NCBI GenBank assembly: GCA_029931885.1
Contig: JAOZRJ010000043.1
Coordinates: forward strand, 1 to 5,421
Direction of reading: 5' to 3'
DNA: 5,421 bases
Source: Candidatus Omnitrophota bacterium
GTDB taxonomy: Bacteria > Omnitrophota > Koll11 > Zapsychrales > Aceulaceae
Each line of letters starts with the position of its first letter. The stretch's first letter is position 1. The notes beneath the pieces were generated by a model, which was not told where the DNA came from, made no database searches, and saw nothing but the letters and a program-made list of their open reading frames with translations. Positions 5,259 through 5,421 of this stretch are shown here, piece by piece. The position numbers and the translations under genes are program-made.

Positions 5259-5421
5259 CGGCGCACCTGGCAATCTTTAGGATATAGATATAAAGGTTTA
5301 AGCTCATCAATGTTTTCTATTTTCTTAGCTGAAAACTTCTCGTAAGATAATTCCATTAAAGATTCAGCCCTTGGATTCCAATCGCTTTCTTTTGCAAAAG
5401 ATACGTTAACAGCCTTTTTCT
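5255..5421 (-). CDS. tsaB: TsaB-like t6A biosynthesis protein (C-terminal 54 residues only)
   Basis: Only the 3' end of the gene is in the window. The 54 readable residues end in LKPLYLYPKDCQVRR. They contain NPRAESLMELSYEKF about 25-39 residues before the end, which is the PRA...L...Y then PLYLY arrangement found at the C-terminus of TsaB (YeaZ). TsaB is the non-catalytic partner of TsaD in the complex that makes N6-threonylcarbamoyladenosine at tRNA position 37. The TGA at 5255-5257 overlaps the alr ATG by four bases (ATGA), so the two genes are probably translationally coupled. tsaB and alr are neighbours in various bacteria, which supports the call. The N-terminal ASKHA core lies outside the window, so the family assignment rests on the tail alone. 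Confidence 0.72.
   Translation of the reverse strand, partial: KKAVNVSFAKESDWNPRAESLMELSYEKFSAKKIENIDELKPLYLYPKDCQVRR

Noticed and set aside
5255..5296. Suspected frameshift near the end of tsaB at the ATATAGATATA tract
   Set aside because: Re-reading base by base shows PLYLYPKDCQVRR followed by TGA in one continuous frame; there is no frameshift.

Overview
The window is A+T-rich bacterial DNA. Every gene I can support lies on the minus strand, so transcription runs from high to low coordinates. Very A/T-rich codons, many small uncharacterised genes, predicted lipoproteins (a diderm envelope) and the style of the TsaB C-terminus suggest an uncultured Gram-negative-type lineage, possibly Candidatus Omnitrophota or a relative. 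This placement is an inference, not a measurement.

Region 5421-3132: the 3' end of a tsaB-like gene (t6A tRNA modification) overlaps a complete alanine racemase gene, alr, in an ATGA junction. After 49 bp come three small, tightly packed genes of unknown function. They encode an 80-aa protein with one CPNC motif, a 73-aa soluble protein, and a 158-aa protein with a signal peptide. No terminator is visible between alr and these genes, so the five may form one transcript.

Region 3131-1846: a 102-bp gap with two small inverted repeats precedes a two-gene unit. It encodes an alpha/beta hydrolase with a SASWGG nucleophile elbow like that of RhlA-type acyltransferases. One base downstream starts an 85-aa free-standing protein resembling the PCP_red domain, the C-terminal domain of light-independent protochlorophyllide reductase subunit B. 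A perfect 10-bp hairpin with a U-rich tail closes the unit, and a second hairpin follows about 30 bp further on.

Region 1845-1: an A/T-rich promoter region precedes a GTG-started predicted lipoprotein of 417 aa with three C-terminal TPR repeats. It is followed after 25 bp by a second predicted lipoprotein of the CsgG/LpoB type, cut off by the window edge. These two probably form an envelope-associated pair.

I saw no tRNA, rRNA, CRISPR, insertion sequence or other mobile element. The clearest candidates for something undescribed are the hydrolase/PCP_red pair, the three-gene cluster of unknowns behind alr, and the TPR/CsgG-like lipoprotein pair.
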